Source: Planoprotostelium fungivorum (taxonomy: Eukaryota; Evosea; Variosea; Cavosteliida; Cavosteliaceae). Taken from it: a stretch of 56,736 bases of DNA. A program made the position numbers and the translations under genes. Location of the stretch: positions 1 through 56,736 of the forward strand of contig MDYQ01000192.1 of NCBI GenBank assembly GCA_003024175.1, read 5' to 3'. The notes under the pieces are model-generated. The model did no database searches. It worked only from the letters and a program-made list of their open reading frames with translations, and was not told where the DNA came from. Of this stretch, positions 22,901 through 34,259 are shown one piece after another (positions within the stretch are counted from its first letter, which is position 1; each line of letters begins with the position of its first letter).

Positions 22901-24464
22901 GTGGTGCAAGTTGACAGGAGGAAGAGAAGAAGAGAGAGACGACAACGTCAAGATGATCGACATGCTAGACAGACACGGAAATTTCGAGAAAATTTCCGGA
23001 GAAAAACTCCAGAGAAATCACAACCGAGTGGTGAGTCGACGCACTACAACTCGTCGAGAAACTTTCTGACTCGTTGTAGTTGCTGACCGGAGCCACCGGT
23101 GGCCTGGGTGCCCATCTCTTGACACAACTCATGAGAGACGAGAAGAACACGATCATCTATTGTCTGTGTAGAGCTTCAGATGACGACGAAGCGAGAAGAA
23201 GGGTAGAGGCTAGCATCATGAGAAGGAAGCTAGCGAGGATTTTAGACGCAGACAGGGTCGTGTGTCTGTCGGCAGATCTGTCAGCCGATCGATTTGGACT
23301 TTGCGATGAAGCGTACGGAGAATTGAAGAGTTGCAATCTCATCATTCACGTGAGTCTTGTCATCACACGATCATCATGACATGACGATCGCGATGATGAT
23401 CGGTGGCACGGTCACGACATCGTATCGATAGAATGCACGTGATCGCATCATCCCATCATCATCATCGCGATCGCGATCGTGATCGTGATCACGATGATGA
23501 CATGACGCAGGCAGCGTGGGCGGTGAATTTCGTCGGAAGCTTGGAGAGCTTCGAGAGGCAACACGTCGCCGGGCTGCAGAGACTCCTCCACCTCTCTCTG
23601 ACGTCCACACGATCACCTTCCTCCTTCTACTTCTGTTCCTCTGGTGCTTCCGTCATGAACAATAGAGATGACGTCATCGCGGAGGAACTTCCATCTACAA
23701 CGAGCCAAGCCGTTCCCATGGGTTACGCTCGGTCCAAATGGGTCGGCGAGAAGGTGAAGTAGGGTTCAGAATTTCTCGGAAATTCTGACGTCGACAGTTG
23801 TGCGAGAGAGCAAATTCCGCCGGCGGTGACGTCCACATCCTTCGAATCGGACAACTGTGTGGAGACACAGACAACGGTGTGTGGAACGAGACAGAAGGCT
23901 GGCCCCTCTTGTTCGCTTCTTCCAATCACACACGCAGCTTACCCTCTCTCGAAGAGGTGAGAGATCTATGTATGACGTATCGTGACGTCATCAAAGGAGA
24001 TCTGTTGGTTACCAGTGGATACTGCGGCAAAGGCAGTCTTAGAGATAGTGGATTACGATAACGCGAGGGGAGGTAGTAGTGACGTGGTGTATCACGTGAT
24101 GAACCCACACGATGACACACCTTTCTCTTCCGTTCTCACTTTCTTCCGTGAAAATGGCGGGAAAATACAAATCTTACCCCCACTCGATTGGCTGGAGCGG
24201 GTGAGTCTGAAACGTGCGAATGCGATCCAACTCGTGCAGGTGGAAGAGAGTGAAGAAGATACGGTGAAGAATCCCAGCCGAAAGCTTCTCCCCCTCTGGA
24301 GGAACATCTATTCGAAGGAAACGAAGACCGTCAAATTCGACACGAGAAAGGCGAGGGAAGCTTCGGAGAGCCTCAGACAATGTCCACCGATCGACGAGAA
24401 GATCTGCAACAAGTTCTTCTCATCTTGGAGGTCCACTGGCTTCCTCCATTCTGTTTCACAATAG
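19935..24464 (+). CDS. NRPS-like carboxylate reductase: adenylation - carrier - NAD(P)H reductase
   Basis: A large intron-rich gene. The adenylation part has VAFFYHTSGTTTGMPKTIPQ at 20.78-20.84 kb (the AMP-binding P-loop), LTMTPLYHGGGADLLRSL, ELVGFGGAPFPKEI, SRYGSAECG, GSFATGDLF and WLYIGRNDDMIV. The carrier part has DDLFNLGVNSIQAAAIR at about 22.72-22.77 kb, with the phosphopantetheine serine. The reductase part has LTGATGGLGAHLLTQLMRDE at about 23.09 kb (Rossmann nucleotide site), SADLSADRFGL, YFCSSGASV and YARSKWVGEK (catalytic Tyr/Lys). The layout is that of fungal-style A-T-R enzymes, which reduce an acid, tethered as a thioester, to an aldehyde or alcohol. The lack of a condensation domain argues against peptide synthesis. 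The true start is uncertain: ATG 19935 follows the TATA box, but ATG 20128 is the first one in frame with the adenylation domain. Confidence 0.85.
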
Positions 24465-25330
24465 ATACGATATGGACATCTCGTTTTGACGAATCTTCGC
24501 GAGGATCTGCGGTACAAACGACGAACGGACAACATTTGTACCGAAATGATGACAAAATGATTTATCTGACGTTCCATGATCTACAACGTGGTAGATCAAT
24601 GATTTGGGCCATCGGAAAGTCCAACTCTCCGAGGTTCGGGAAGCTCTGCTCCGATGGAGTTCAAAACATCATTCCAGACGCAAACATCAACGACAAAGAG
24701 GAACGAATTGTCATCCAATTACCAATAGACGTTCAACATGACGGAAGATGCACGGGGTGCGATGATGTGATACCGATGTTTTAATGATACCAATGCATTA
24801 CAGCCCCTCCAAATCGTGTCGAAAACAAAGAACCCACCGTATCGGACTCGTCTTGTATCAAACAGTTGAACATCAAGAACTCTTATGGTCAGGCATGCAA
24901 TGCGAACCCCACCGTACATTTTGGCTGTCCTTGGTTCTACAAGTTGACGGGGAAACCCAAAGAGAACGGAGGGAAATGAAACAGTCGTGTGATGAATCCG
25001 GCCCAGAGAAAGATCATTATGTATGATAAAGTTGTATGTTGAATGAAGATGATCACGTTGTTTGCATCACTCTACGAATAGGTACCTCTGCACTAAATCA
25101 ACAGACCTCTCAACATCTTGAGATGAATGTTGTGTCATCAATAAACAGGTGGGTCATCACTTGCACGTGAGAGCTCGAGTGTGACAACGCAGCTGTAGTT
25201 CCAACCGTCACCACTAAAATGCGTCGAAAATCGATATAATTGGTCGTGAGCGTTGTTTCGCAGTCTTTTCTTCTGAATCTGACCACTTCCCTTCTTTTTC
25301 CGAGGCTTCACAGACAAAGAATTCGAGAAG
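24465..25330. other. Interval between genes with possible small coding fragments
   Basis: Plus-strand frames at 24.47-24.78 kb (ending QLPIDVQHDGRCTGCDDV) and 24.80-24.98 kb (SSCIKQLNIKNSYGQACNAN, then HFGCPWFYKLTGKP) look more protein-like than background. They could be exons of a small cysteine-containing protein joined over an intron ending gcattacag. I could not make a single clean reading frame across them and name no product. Confidence 0.3.
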
Positions 25331-27411
25331 ATGGTCAACATACAAAAGAAGAGACGTGATAAGAGGAGAAACAGAGCCTCGAACAAGAGGAACCGTGTCG
25401 ATGAAGAGGACATCATTTCTATGATCGCACAACCTCATTTGAAGACTGCGGAAGAGTTGGAGAATGAGAATCTCTTCATCATAGACGGCAAATGTGACAG
25501 AATCATCGGTTACATTTTGTCCATCACGATCTGATGTTCATCAGCCGAGGCCCTTCCGACTCGTAAAGAGTATCATAGATCGAAGACTTTGAGAGCTGAT
25601 AAGCTCATGCAACACAATCCTCTCATCAAAGATGTCAAAGGTCCCAGTTATGGTAAGACACCTGCAGGTCATCTACCAGAAGCACAAGTGAACAAAGTTC
25701 TAAACGCCATGCAAAACCCACCCAAACCGAGACACGTTCCTAAAGACACCCGGCAGGTGCCTAATGATTCTGTGATGCCGATCATGTCTAACGATGGAAG
25801 GCGGGTACATATGATCTGTGGGACGATGATGCCGTCCAATATGCAGCCGTCCAAGTGATCGAAGGAAATGAGAAGAGAACCGAAGTGGTAGACATCAAGA
25901 AGAATGGTTTCCTCTCGTCCGTACAGAAGTGGACAAAGGTGTGTCTCTCGCTTCGTTCATCTCATCCGTCGCAATGCGATGAAATGCATCACGCCATCAT
26001 ACACGATTCCCATTCCATGACATCCCATGCAGGCTCGATCGTCCAAGCCCATCGTGCTCGAGAAGGCCCTCCCTGACGCCGGTCTGTCTTATAACCCCGA
26101 CGAGAGCCAGCATCATGAGAAGCTGATGGAAGAAGTGGCCACCGTGGTCAAACTGAGGAACTTGAGACACAAATTAGAGAAAGCCGTGCCCGATGACATC
26201 AGAAGGGTGAGAATCTTCCCAGAATCTTCCACGTCGACTCATACGTAACAGAGCGTACACGCCATACCTTACCACGACGACATCGGGGTGAGCATTTTCT
26301 CAGAAATTTCATCGCATCGAAATGTCATCCGAATTTCTCGCTGATGACGTCATCAGCGTTCTCGAAAGATTCCTCACATCTCGAGTGAGAGCGAGAGGGA
26401 GTGGAAGAAGAACTACAGAAGCAACAAGACGAGTAGAAACGATGCCATGCAGGGAATGGATGTGATCGATTCCGATGAAGAGAGTGGTTCAGAAGAGCAA
26501 GTGGAGATTGAAGATGATGATGAGGAAGAGGATGATGATGAAGAGGATGATGAGGAAGAGGATGAGGAGGAAGAGGATGAGGAGGAAGAGGAGGAAGAGA
26601 GTAAGGAGGATGTGAAGGAAGACATCGAAATCAAGATGGAGGATGAAAATGGTGCGATAGAAGGGAAACAGCCAGGTGAAGATAATCAATATCATCACTG
26701 TTTCACTTTTTTTCATCTCAGACACAAACAATCGTCTCATCATCATGATCATCACGACGATCATCATCTCGAACGAAAGTTGAGATCTGATGGATAGAAC
26801 AGAGAAGACAAAGAGCAAGAGAATCAGAAAGATAGAAGAACAGATCCAATTCTACAAGATTCGATTTGGAGAAGTCAACGGAAAGCATCCCATGCAGAAG
26901 AAGTTGGAGAAGGTTCTCCACGTCTTATCCATCAGAAGAGAACAGAAGAAGAAACAGAAGGAGAAGAAGAAGCAGTGGAAATTGTGAGGCGATCGTCGTC
27001 ATCTCGCATCATCATGATGACAAAGACATCAGAGTGGAGAACCTACCGACCATGTACGAAGAGAAGGTGGAGAGGAAGAAGAAGAAGGAAGAGGAAGAGA
27101 AGAACAAGGAACACAAATCGAGAACGGAGATTGCGTTAGAGAAGAGGTTCAGACACGAGCCCGAGCCCTACCTGCTGAAGGAAGACTTACCCTCTTCCCT
27201 ACGTACCATGCCGGTGAGAGGGTTGGCTGGTTGTAGATGGCTGATGACGTCAGAGGATGAACCCATTCCAAGCCCACATCTCAGACATGAAGAGGAGGAA
27301 CGTGTTACCCGCGGGAAGAAAGAAGAGAGCGTGAGCATTTTATTTCATTTTATTCATCTTTCTTCGTTTGAGAAAGAGAAGAAACGATTATCTTTCGAAT
27401 TGGCTGAATGA
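25331..27411 (+). CDS. NOP53: NOP53/GLTSCR2-like ribosome biogenesis protein
   Basis: Starts MVNIQKKRRDKRRNRASNKR, a basic nucleolar-type N-terminus, then DEEDIISMIAQPHLKTAEEL, LFIIDGK, ALPTRKEYHRSKTLRADKLM, GPSYGKTPAGHLPEAQV, YDLWDDDAV, ILVLEKALPDAG-like sequence (PIVLEKALPDAGLSYNPDE) and HHEKLMEEVATVVKLR. A strongly acidic Glu/Asp tract at 26.45-26.64 kb is followed by basic coiled-coil exons and EALEKRFRHE-like sequence ending EPYLLKEDLPSSLRTMP, then MNPFQAHISDMKRRNVLPAG. Nop53 recruits Mtr4 and the exosome to trim 7S pre-rRNA on the maturing 60S subunit. The 3' end is uncertain: one frame stops at 27411, but an intron ending ctgaatgatgtag at about 27417 could add further exons (CDAAQEPDTQIGGEVFGG) up to about 27.57 kb. 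Confidence 0.8.
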
Positions 27412-27790
27412 TGTAGTGCGACGCTGCACAAGAGCCAGACACACAAATTGGTGGAGAAGTTTTCGGAGGGACCAGGAAAGACGGGATCGATGTTGCCCAG
27501 ATCATCATGGATGCCCGAGGAATAAAGAACCTGTCTCGCCGTCCACTCATCGAGATGCACGATGTGAGAGTGCCATCATCACAGAGACTTTGATGATCGA
27601 GACGATGTTTCGTGGGATGATGCACACTGACATCCATGAGCTACAGGGAATATGTGCCCTGGGTGTTAGAATATTCTGATTCAGTGAATCAGACACCGTA
27701 AAAACTGAGACGAGTGTCAAGATGATTTATACCGGAGGTACCGATATAATTGAGAGTCCACCGGTAACACAACCTCAGTAGACAACAACG
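27412..27790 (+). other. Unassigned coding-like segment between NOP53 and the next gene
   Basis: A plus-strand frame at about 27418-27560 encodes GGEVFGGTRKDGIDVAQII and MDARGIKNLSRRPLIEMHD, and a second at about 27635-27700 encodes SYREYVPWVLEYSDSVNQTP before a stop. They may be extra 3' exons of the NOP53 gene or the remains of another gene. The palindrome gattcagtgaatc near 27.68 kb is also here. Confidence 0.35.
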
Positions 27791-29657
27791 ATGGACGCGC
27801 GGATTCGGCTGACCTTCCTCCTCTTCACCTCGTGTGTCTTGATCGTCAATGGGTACAAATCAGCCACCATTTCGTTCAATCAAGACACGTCTGTAACGTT
27901 ACGAAACCCGTTTAGAGGCTTCATGGCTTACTCTCTCACCACAAATCCCAACACGACGAGCTTCCCCACATCTTTGGAATACCAATACATCAACATGTCG
28001 GACGTCAATCCTGCACAGGATCAGTATGACTTCTCCTCCATCGAAGCATTTGCCAATGATGCTGTCCAGAGGGGTAACCATTTTGTCTTCAGAGTCGTGG
28101 TGGACTATCCGGGAATGGGCTCTCTAGTGCCTGCCTACCTAACTCAAGGTAAGACTGAAGACAGTGTAGACGCATCCGATCGGATTGACTCGTTCACAGG
28201 AGCTGCTGCCGTCACATTCACGAGCTATACCTCTTACGGAGGAGGCCAATCACCCGATTACAACAACACACGATTGATCACCGCTATGACTCACCTGATA
28301 GCTGCACTCGGAAGGGCGTACGATGGCGACAAACGTATCGCTGCCATCGAACTGGGCCTTCTCGGCTTCTATGGAGAGTGGCACACCTTTGTCGACTCTG
28401 GCAATCAACCTCCATTCGCTCCTCGATCGGTCCAGATCACCATCTTAAATGCGTGGAATGCATCTTTCAACATCACACCTCTGGTCAACAGCCAAGACGA
28501 ATATCAATATTGGTCATCGTCCGATGCATCCACATCACAGAGCGGGTGAGAGATGAGATGAGAGACCTTCTTAGAGGGAGACAGATACGCACGATACAAG
28601 AACATCGGAAGGTTCGATGACAACTTTGGAGTCCAGACGTACAACGCGTCGAATCCTGATGATGCCAACAACTTTTATTATCGGGCCATCGCTGCAGGAG
28701 ATGGAGACTCATGGAAGTACACCATGAGAGGAGGAGAGGTGAGATCTCACGAAGTTCACATCGTGATGTCATCACCAACATGCTCATGTCGCTTCTCTAC
28801 GGACGATGATCGTGATCGTGTGACAGGTCCAACCTACTATCCAACAGGACCAATTTAAGAATCCCACACCATCCACGGTACGTTTCATCATTCCATCACC
28901 ATCATCATCATCGTCCCCTTCTGATGTCTTCTCGTCACAGGTCCAGCCCTTCCTCCCTGCTGTCAACGCAGTCCACACTTCTTGGTTACTGAACGACAAC
29001 CTCTTCGAGCCTGCATCCGACTTCATCCGACGCACTGGCTGCGTCAGCTTCCATGGGCTACAACTTTACTTGTCCAATCTGTACGCAAGATCGGACAACA
29101 CCACACTCTACATCCAAGCCACCATCGTGAACACTGGCGTGGCTCCCTTTTACTACCCGCTGTCTCTCTACGCGAGTGTAGATGGTGGAGTCAGCGTCGT
29201 TTTCTCTGGCACTCCCAACAGCTACGGAGGCAACAGCTCGACCGTAGTCTCTGCGACTGTGCCTCTCTCATCCACCTCATCGTCTTCCTCTGTCCTTCGA
29301 TTGTGGCTGTCGAGCTCTCACGCCCTGTCGAACAATCCCATCTTCCTGGGAAACAACAAGATGGATGCATCGGGTGGACTGAACCTGCAGTTGCAGAGAA
29401 ATACGAGCAGTGGAGCCGTTATCAGTGAACGGCGTCACGATGGCGGTGCCCCACCTGCCACAGACACAGAGACGGTCGCTTCTCCTTCCACCTTCTCTTC
29501 GGATGGAAGAACTTCAGTCACTGGGCCTCAGACGAGCGTTCAGGGTGGCTCCAGCTCGGCACAGAGGTGAGTGGATGTGACGATGATGACGCTGATGATG
29601 ATCAGGATGATGGTTGGGTTCTCTTTCGTGATGATCTCCCTCGTGTCGTTATCGTGA
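27791..29657 (+). CDS. Secreted, probably GPI-anchored DUF4874/DUF4832 protein
   Basis: Begins MDARIRLTFLLFTSCVLIVN, a signal peptide. The first long exon has the DUF4874 hallmarks NPFRGFMAYS, LEYQYINMSDVNPAQDQYDF, VFRVVVDYPGMGSLVPAYLT and ELGLLGFYGEWHTF, a TIM-barrel-like arrangement related to glycoside hydrolases. The later exons fit DUF4832: ARYKNIGRFDDNFG, NAVHTSWLLNDNLFEPASDF, ATIVNTGVAPFYYPLSLYAS. A Ser/Thr-rich stretch follows, and a short intron at about 29566-29604 leads to MMVGFSFVMISLVSLS and a stop at 29657, a hydrophobic tail suited to GPI attachment. Known members are mostly bacterial and protist proteins of unproven enzymatic activity. The role is likely on the cell surface, acting on polysaccharide, by inference. 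Confidence 0.82.
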
Positions 29658-29758
29658 ACGATACAGTCAAACACTACAATTAAAAAATACACAAAATGTC
29701 TTTTCTCTTCCTTTTATGTACATCCTCATAACTCCAAACGTCCTTCTTCAAAGAAAGC

Positions 29759-32452
29759 TCACGAGACGGTGCACGAGGGGTGACCGTTCGAAACCGATGA
29801 TTCCGCTTCTTCTCCCGATGCCTCCCCAGAAAAATTCCAGAACCTGACCGTCCTGCTTCATCTCAGCTCACGACACGATGAAACTCCTCACCTATCTAAA
29901 GAGGAGGACAAGAGTTTGTTGTTGTCGTACTGCACCGCCGTGATCACGTCTGAATGAGCCTTCAACGTGTTGAAGCATTTTCCACTGACGATGTCGTAGA
30001 GACGAATGCATCGATCAGAACTGCCACAGATGACTTTGTTCTCGTCCTGGTGATGTCAGGAAGGTACAGGGTGCATGAGATTCAACTCACCCATTGCAGG
30101 CTGGTGATCCAACCGTTCGAGAAGAGAGAGTTTTCCACTTTGATCGTGCGGACGTTGTCACCGGTTCTGAGGTCGAATAGACGGAGGGATCCATCGTTTC
30201 CTCCGGCTGTGAAAGTCACAAAGAGGATGGAGATGATTCATCTCAGTGGAGATAATTCTAATTGTGATTTATATTACAACGATGATCGTTCGTTCTATCA
30301 CGTTCTATTGATTTATTTCTTCATGTTGGATGTATGTGATTTCGATTGACGATGTCGTTTCATCATCGATCGATATTTTGAAATTCAAATTTTTCACCTG
30401 ACATAACGTGATTGAAATTGATCTGAAGAGCTGAGATCCAACCCTTGTGTCCTCTCATCGTCATCGTCGTCTGACTTGTCTCTAAATCGGTCACATACAG
30501 CTTCCTGTCCTTCCCGCCTGATCGAACGTTCAGATTTTGAAACACCAAATTCCCGCCAAAACTGACCCGAAACGATCGTGTTATCCTTGAACTGCAGGGC
30601 TTGCTGTATGCTTGGCATGTTAAAGACACACTTGGCTTCTCCTCCAACTTCTGTCACGTCCCACACTCTCATGGTCTTGTCTTTCGCTGTTGATGATCAG
30701 CTGGTGATCAAGTGATCATCAAGTGATCATCAAGTGATCATCAAGTGATGATCAAGTGATGATCATGATCAGCTGATAATGGTGACGTGATTATATGGTA
30801 ATGATGATGTAATATGACGTGGTAAGACTCACAAGCTGAGACGAGAGTGCTTCCTAGAGCGTGGAGAGCTGTGATGGCTTTCGTGTGAGCCCTCTTGGTG
30901 TCCACGGTGAAGGCAGTTCTCTTCGACCAGCGTGGTCCACTCCTGTGCCATATCTTGCAATGTCAGAAGAACTCAGATCATGATGATGATGATGATCGCT
31001 GATGATGATGATGATAAAATACCTTAACAGTTCGATCTCTACTACCACTGATGATCCTCTCTCCAACGATGAGAACCGATGTGATCGTGTCACTGATCAT
31101 CATCAGGATCGTCATCATCATCATCTCCCCCTACCTGTGTCCGGCCAATGTCTTGACTTTCCTGGCATACTTTGCATCGTATACCACGACATTATTGGGT
31201 GCCAAGAGTGAAGCGGGCTCAAAGTCCCAATTGTCAGAGTGACCTCCACCCGTGACCACATTGCTCGAATCGAATCGCATGCAGGTGATGGCCAGACATT
31301 GACTCTGTTCATCCATCAGTTCAAATGTGATTGTTGTAGATCCATCAATTCAATGGTGATGAAAAGTGTGATGAGATGATCTGATCGTTGATGTGTCATT
31401 GTTGGTGTGTCATCGTATCGGATGACGATTCGAGTTGATGTGGTGATGTTGATGTAGAGATGGGACATACTTTGACAAATATGCGACTCTGATTGATACC
31501 AGAGTGCGTGCGCTTGCGTCGGAATTCAGGCTGTAACGGTCAGTCCCAAATTTTTGAGACGTTTCATCGGAGCGAAGAGGTAGGGGGGATGTACGAGAGG
31601 GTGGGAGCACAAATATTCGAGACGCACCTCTCCGTGTCGATACACGTTGGGAACAGCTAGGTCATCGATCGACGTTCTCTCTGTTGACTTTCTCGTGATG
31701 GTGAAGCCGTCCGAGCTGTTTCTCCTCAAGATGGGCTGTTAGGCTTTAGACATCATGGTGTCGATGCGTCCGTCTGATCTCACCACTCTTGTGTTCGATT
31801 GTAAAACATCTCGTTGGTTGATGTTCCTGGAGCGAGATGAACGAGAGATAAGATGGATGACTTCGAATGAGGCGAATGAGATGGAAATGAGACACGGATG
31901 GATGATCTTACGTCGTGGAGGGAGTAGATTGAGAGTTGGTGAGGGATTTATCTTTTCCTGGTCAGGAGTGTGAGATGATGAATATTGGATGAGTGGAATG
32001 CATTCGTGGGCTCCTCACCTTGAAGGACGGGAGCCACGCTGGGTAGAGCAAGAGTCCACTTCATATTCTCAATGCTGGACTTGTGACCGTAGATATACAT
32101 CCAAGATCGATCAGGACATTTCTTGTATGTTCTAATGGAGATTCTGTCCGTAAAGTACCGTATCTGATAGAATCTCTTCCTATTCTGGTTCAGAAGTGAT
32201 GGTATATGTGTGAGCATCACCATAATGAATCATCTCTAGCTGAGCGCTTGAGGTCTTTGCATACCAAAGAAACATTCAATACATCTCCCACGTCATCTAA
32301 GAAGTGCAGAATCTGCGAGGGTTAGTATGGACAACTCCCCATTTCTTTCCGAATGCATGTTGTGTAGCGCATGTATTCTGTCTAGAAGACGAAGAGCCAT
32401 ACGTCGTGCCTATCACCTTCAAAATGATCTCGTCAGGAAATTTCTCCAGCAT
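29759..32452 (-). CDS. F-box and WD40-repeat protein
   Basis: Exon 1 starts at 32452 with MLEKFPDEIILK; the next gives ILHFLDDVGDVLNVSLVCKD and SARDDSLW, completing an F-box, then KKRFYQIRYFTDRISIRTYK. Downstream exons encode WD40 blades: NNVVVYDAKYARKVKTLAGH, KAITALHALGSTLVSA, MRVWDVTEVGGEAKCVFNMP, DRKLYVTDLE with MRGHKGWISALQ, DGSLRLFDLRTGDNVRTIKV, VICGSSDRCIRLYDIVSGKC, then FNTLKAHSDVITAVQYDNNK and a last blade TVRFWNFSGE ending at 29759. This is the layout of SCF substrate receptors such as FBXW types: the F-box binds Skp1 and the propeller binds phosphorylated targets. Some middle exons (30.8-31.75 kb) were not joined exactly. Introns here are rich in ATGATC repeats. Confidence 0.8.
30697..30775. 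repeat. GATCAAGTGATCATCAAGTGATC short tandem repeat in an intron
   Basis: Tandem copies of a 12-13 nt atcaagtgatc unit, each containing the palindrome tgatca, fill most of an intron of the F-box/WD40 gene. The tract can fold back on itself along its whole length. Confidence 0.75.
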
Positions 32453-32852
32453 GTTACTCTATCCTCTTTCAGTCGATTGTCTCCTCTCTTTCGGTCCTCT
32501 TCTATGCCTCCTGTCGATGTCGGCAGACCGAATGAGCGGTCTTGTGGATGTATGAGTTGTTTCTGTGACAGTTCCGATAGGAAGATAACTGCAGACATTT
32601 ATTTGGCGATTGCCCCAGCTCAGGAGCGAATCCTCAGGGAAAGTATGATACGTGAACGTCATGTCTTCCAAGACCATGCAGGGACCCTTCACTCTATACT
32701 GCCACACGTGAGGTACAGCGAGGCTATGACAAAATGCGAAGAACAAGTGTGATGATGTACAATGACGAGTGGACCATCGATCGCCAATCAACGAATGAGT
32801 TGAGATGGGATGGATGATCGTGTCAGACGAGATGAAGAGAGGGAAACCAAAA
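32453..32852. other. Intergenic region with a weak minus-strand frame
   Basis: A minus-strand frame (about 32.46-32.79 kb) includes HSLAVPHVWQYRVKG and FTYHTFPEDSLLSWGNRQIN, but I recognise nothing and it overlaps the F-box/WD40 promoter. No RNA gene or repeat is seen. Confidence 0.3.
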
Positions 32853-33395
32853 TCACGTTTGTATGTACACCGTCTCTACCTCCATCTTTTTGAATGATTT
32901 GAAACAGATCTTGCAAGAATAGACTTCTGGTGGTAGTTGTTGGGCACATGAGCGACATATGAGGTGTCTGCAGCATGGAATCTGGAGTGGTTTGTCGGTC
33001 TGATGATTACAGTATCTACAATATACATATGGATTCTCTTTCGCTTGTTGTCGTTTGAGAGCTGACGTGCGTGTGAGAAGAGAATTCGTGATCGAATCAC
33101 GAAAATGCTCACGATCATCTCGGTCTAAAGCCATCCTCAAGTGATGAGAATAATCGTTCGTGGGAGTGTCTTCCGTCAGGTCTACATAGCCAGAGCTCTG
33201 TTGCTGTGTATTATCGCTCAGATCGATTACGGGAGAGGCTAAATTCTGGCCGAGTAACTTCTGCAACAATGGGTGTCTCTGTGGAGGGAGTTGATCGACC
33301 ATTGCATTGAGCCGAGGGGGAGATTGGTCGGGCGTATGTCCGAGAAACCTTCTCTTCACATCTTCATCTTGTTCGAAAGAACCTCTCCTCTTCAT
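32853..33395 (-). CDS. RING-like zinc-finger protein
   Basis: A single uninterrupted frame of 180 residues from MKRRGSFEQDEDVKRRFLGH at 33395. The N-terminal two thirds are polar and low in structure, with two VIDLSDN/VDLTEDT segments that resemble SUMO-interacting motifs (hydrophobic residues followed by acidic ones). The C-terminus has cysteine pairs in RING-like order: CRYC, then PCCRHLICRSC, then CKIC. This spacing fits a compact RING or U-box-like E3 zinc fold. Paired SIM-like motifs plus a RING suggest a SUMO-targeted ubiquitin ligase, but that is inference. It is intronless, unlike most neighbours. Confidence 0.7.
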   Translation of the reverse strand: MKRRGSFEQDEDVKRRFLGHTPDQSPPRLNAMVDQLPPQRHPLLQKLLGQNLASPVIDLSDNTQQQSSGYVDLTEDTPTNDYSHHLRMALDRDDREHFRDSITNSLLTRTSALKRQQAKENPYVYCRYCNHQTDKPLQIPCCRHLICRSCAQQLPPEVYSCKICFKSFKKMEVETVYIQT

Positions 33396-33598
33396 ATGAA
33401 GAGTCGGTGATGATGTATGTCTGCGATGCGATGTGGTGGATGATCAGTTTTATTTCCACGAATTTTTACGTCATGACAACACGGGAACATCGCATGACGA
33501 AACATCTTCTCCTCGTCATTAGACGAATCTGATGTCCTAATCTGTTTGAATCACCGGACAAAACATTTCGAAACATCAGAGTGGAGGTGATCTATTTA

Positions 33599-34259
33599 TC
33601 ACAATGTGAGTGATAATAGTCCAAAGACGATGCCGTAAGCCAAGATGTTCCTTCCAGCAGAAGAAGAAGTTGTTGTGTTGACACTGCGAGCAGGTTGGGA
33701 GCATATGAGAGGAGTGTACCATGATATGTCCCACTGGTACTTGACGCTGCTGCTCCTTCGAATGATCTCAACGAGAGGTTGCTCTGAACAGAAGATGTCT
33801 ATATGAACCGAATGAGGGCCTCCGGCTGGCTCACTCGGTAGATTCTGCACCACTGATACTCTAGCATTCACATCTTCAGCTGTAAAGAGTCAATGATGAT
33901 GTAGATCGAGTGTGAAGTTTGGTAAGCTCACGTTCTGTGAATTGAACTATGGATGCATCGTTAAAGAGGATGGCTTCTGTTTGATTCAGTTGGCCTCTGT
34001 CTCCGTACTTGCGACAGAAGGTGGCATTGTTCGGGCAGCCTTCTGGTGTAGGAGAGAGAGGTTGGCACAATGTGTAGTACCACATTTGAGACTGAGGCCT
34101 ATCACCAGATACATATCCAGGACCCCATGTTCGATTCGTGGGCACTTTCAGAGCGGAAAGGTCATAGACATCGCCATTCGGTGCAGTGTAAGTGCAATCA
34201 GACCAATCAGAGATGGCCAATGGTGCCAACAGAAGAAGGATCAAGAGCTGACGCGACAT
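33599..34259 (-). CDS. MRH-like (mannose-6-phosphate-receptor-homology) surface or vesicle protein
   Basis: Two exons. Exon 1 starts MSRQLLILLLLAPLAISDWS, a signal peptide, then CTYTAPNGDVYDLSALKVPT, MWYYTLCQPLSPTPEGCPNN and ATFCRKYGD, a pattern typical of MRH/ATG27-type lumenal domains that bind mannosyl glycans. After a short intron (about 33.88-33.93 kb) exon 2 gives VQNLPSEPAGGPHSVHIDIF, CSEQPLVEIIRR, WDISWYTPLIC and a Ser/Thr linker before ILAYGIVFGLLSLTL at the very C-terminus. That tail has no cytoplasmic residues, so GPI anchoring is more likely than a transmembrane receptor. Subfamily not resolved. Confidence 0.65.

Noticed and set aside
26413-26818. Minus-strand poly-Ser and hydrophobic frames
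   Set aside because: Antisense shadows of the acidic tract of NOP53.
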